Below are positions 31,461 to 32,095 of a stretch of 32,095 bases of DNA, in pieces (the first letter of the stretch is position 1; each line of letters starts with the position of its first letter). This DNA is from Plantago elongata (Eukaryota; Streptophyta; Magnoliopsida; Lamiales; Plantaginaceae), in assembly GCA_036897095.1 (NCBI GenBank), contig JAYMSP010001444.1, positions 1 through 32,095 of the forward strand, written 5' to 3'. Under the pieces are notes generated by a model. The model saw nothing but the letters and a program-made list of their open reading frames with translations, did no database searches and was not told the DNA's origin. A program made the translations under genes and the position numbers.

Positions 31461-32095
31461 GAAATATTTCAAAATTCCCAAGTCGTGTTTTATAAATAAT
31501 AAATGTCTCCCAGGGGCTGAAATGGTTTCCTGTGTTTTATAAATGATTTTCAAGTCGTATATATTGTAAAACTATGAAATGATATAAATAATACTCCGCC
31601 CTCTGGTCCATTAATTAAGAGCATCCTAAGCTCAAGCTCTTACTTTCTCTTGAATTAAGAAACTGATAATAAAAATTAATTTATAAGAGGTGTCGTAAAC
31701 TCTATTAAAAAACCTTCTAATTGAACTCTTTTTTTAATGATATAATTAAATAAGAGTTATTATGAACCATTTAATATATAACCCTTAATTAAATAACTCA
31801 TAACTTAACCCTTTTAAAAAGAGTAACAAAAGAGACCTATTGAATAAAAAATTAATTAGTACAATAAAAACTTCCTTTTATGGGTTGATAACTTAGTAAT
31901 GGAACTTCAAAAAAGTAGAGCTCGATATATTTTATTTTAATTAAAGGGGGAGTCATACTCTTTGTTTAGATGTATAATTAGATAGTGTTAGAAAGTATAA
32001 TTAAATTATAACTTCTTAATATTAATATTTAAAAGTATTATTGAATTAGAATTTATTATTATATTTAATTATACATATATATATATATATATATA
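31461..32095. other. AT-rich end of window, no gene seen
   Basis: No gene. AGAGCATCCTAAGCTCAAGC at 31619-31638 resembles ends of some short plant MITEs, but no clear partner was found. A (TA)n microsatellite closes the window from 32074. Confidence 0.4.
32074..32095. repeat. (AT)n microsatellite at window end
   Basis: Alternating AT run reaching the last base; its true length is cut by the window. Confidence 0.9.

Noticed and set aside
1-32095. A novel multi-gene system such as a biosynthetic cluster or defence island
   Set aside because: Only three intact genes were found. They are of unrelated families and are separated by repeats, so no functional linkage is supported.

Overview
This is nuclear DNA of a flowering plant, almost certainly a eudicot. 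It is AT-rich and gene-poor, has spliced genes with GT..AG introns, and carries plant-type families (DOG1-domain, NPF transporter, plant matrixin) together with plant transposon types (Helitron, Stowaway-like MITE, fold-back element). I cannot name the species. I recognise no tRNA, rRNA, CRISPR array or prokaryotic-style operon.

Layout. 1-2325: AT-rich spacer with a (CCAAA)6 run. 2326-3132 (+): intact single-exon DOG1-domain gene. 3133-5370: spacer with two small perfect hairpins. About 5376-6475: non-autonomous inverted-repeat element, possibly hAT-like. Near 6778: a minus-strand Helitron 3' end. About 8160-9860: degenerate tandem-repeat block. 10543-10724: Stowaway-type MITE with TA duplications. 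About 11322-12211: fold-back element that is nearly one giant hairpin. About 13375-15455 (-): two decayed Helitron PIF1-like helicases. 15480-17960: second tandem-repeat block, related to the first, holding a 117-bp MITE. 20241-22783 (+): intact four-exon NRT1/PTR (NPF5-type) transporter gene. 23289-24194 (-): matrix metalloproteinase (MMP) pseudogene. 26170-26580: GAGCTCGAG-rich tandem repeat. 27715-28228 (+): truncated NPF copy fused to an unrelated ATG leader. 28708-29622 (-): intact MMP gene. About 30664-31460: inverted partner of the mobile element in the first MMP copy's promoter.

The most informative structure is a tandem segmental duplication of a convergent NPF(+)/MMP(-) gene pair. 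Copy 1 (about 21780-25165) keeps NPF but has a broken MMP. Copy 2 (about 27838-30470) keeps MMP but has a broken NPF. The pair has decayed reciprocally, leaving one working copy of each gene about 5.9 kb apart. In copy 1 a roughly 690-bp insertion separates the MMP TATA box from its ATG.

The three intact genes have no evident common pathway: seed/dormancy-type DOG1 family, membrane transport, and extracellular proteolysis. I did not find a convincing new biological system. What stands out is genome structure: reciprocal loss, a chimeric ORF, a near-perfect fold-back element, nested repeats with built-in empty sites, and an inverted pair of GC-cored elements.
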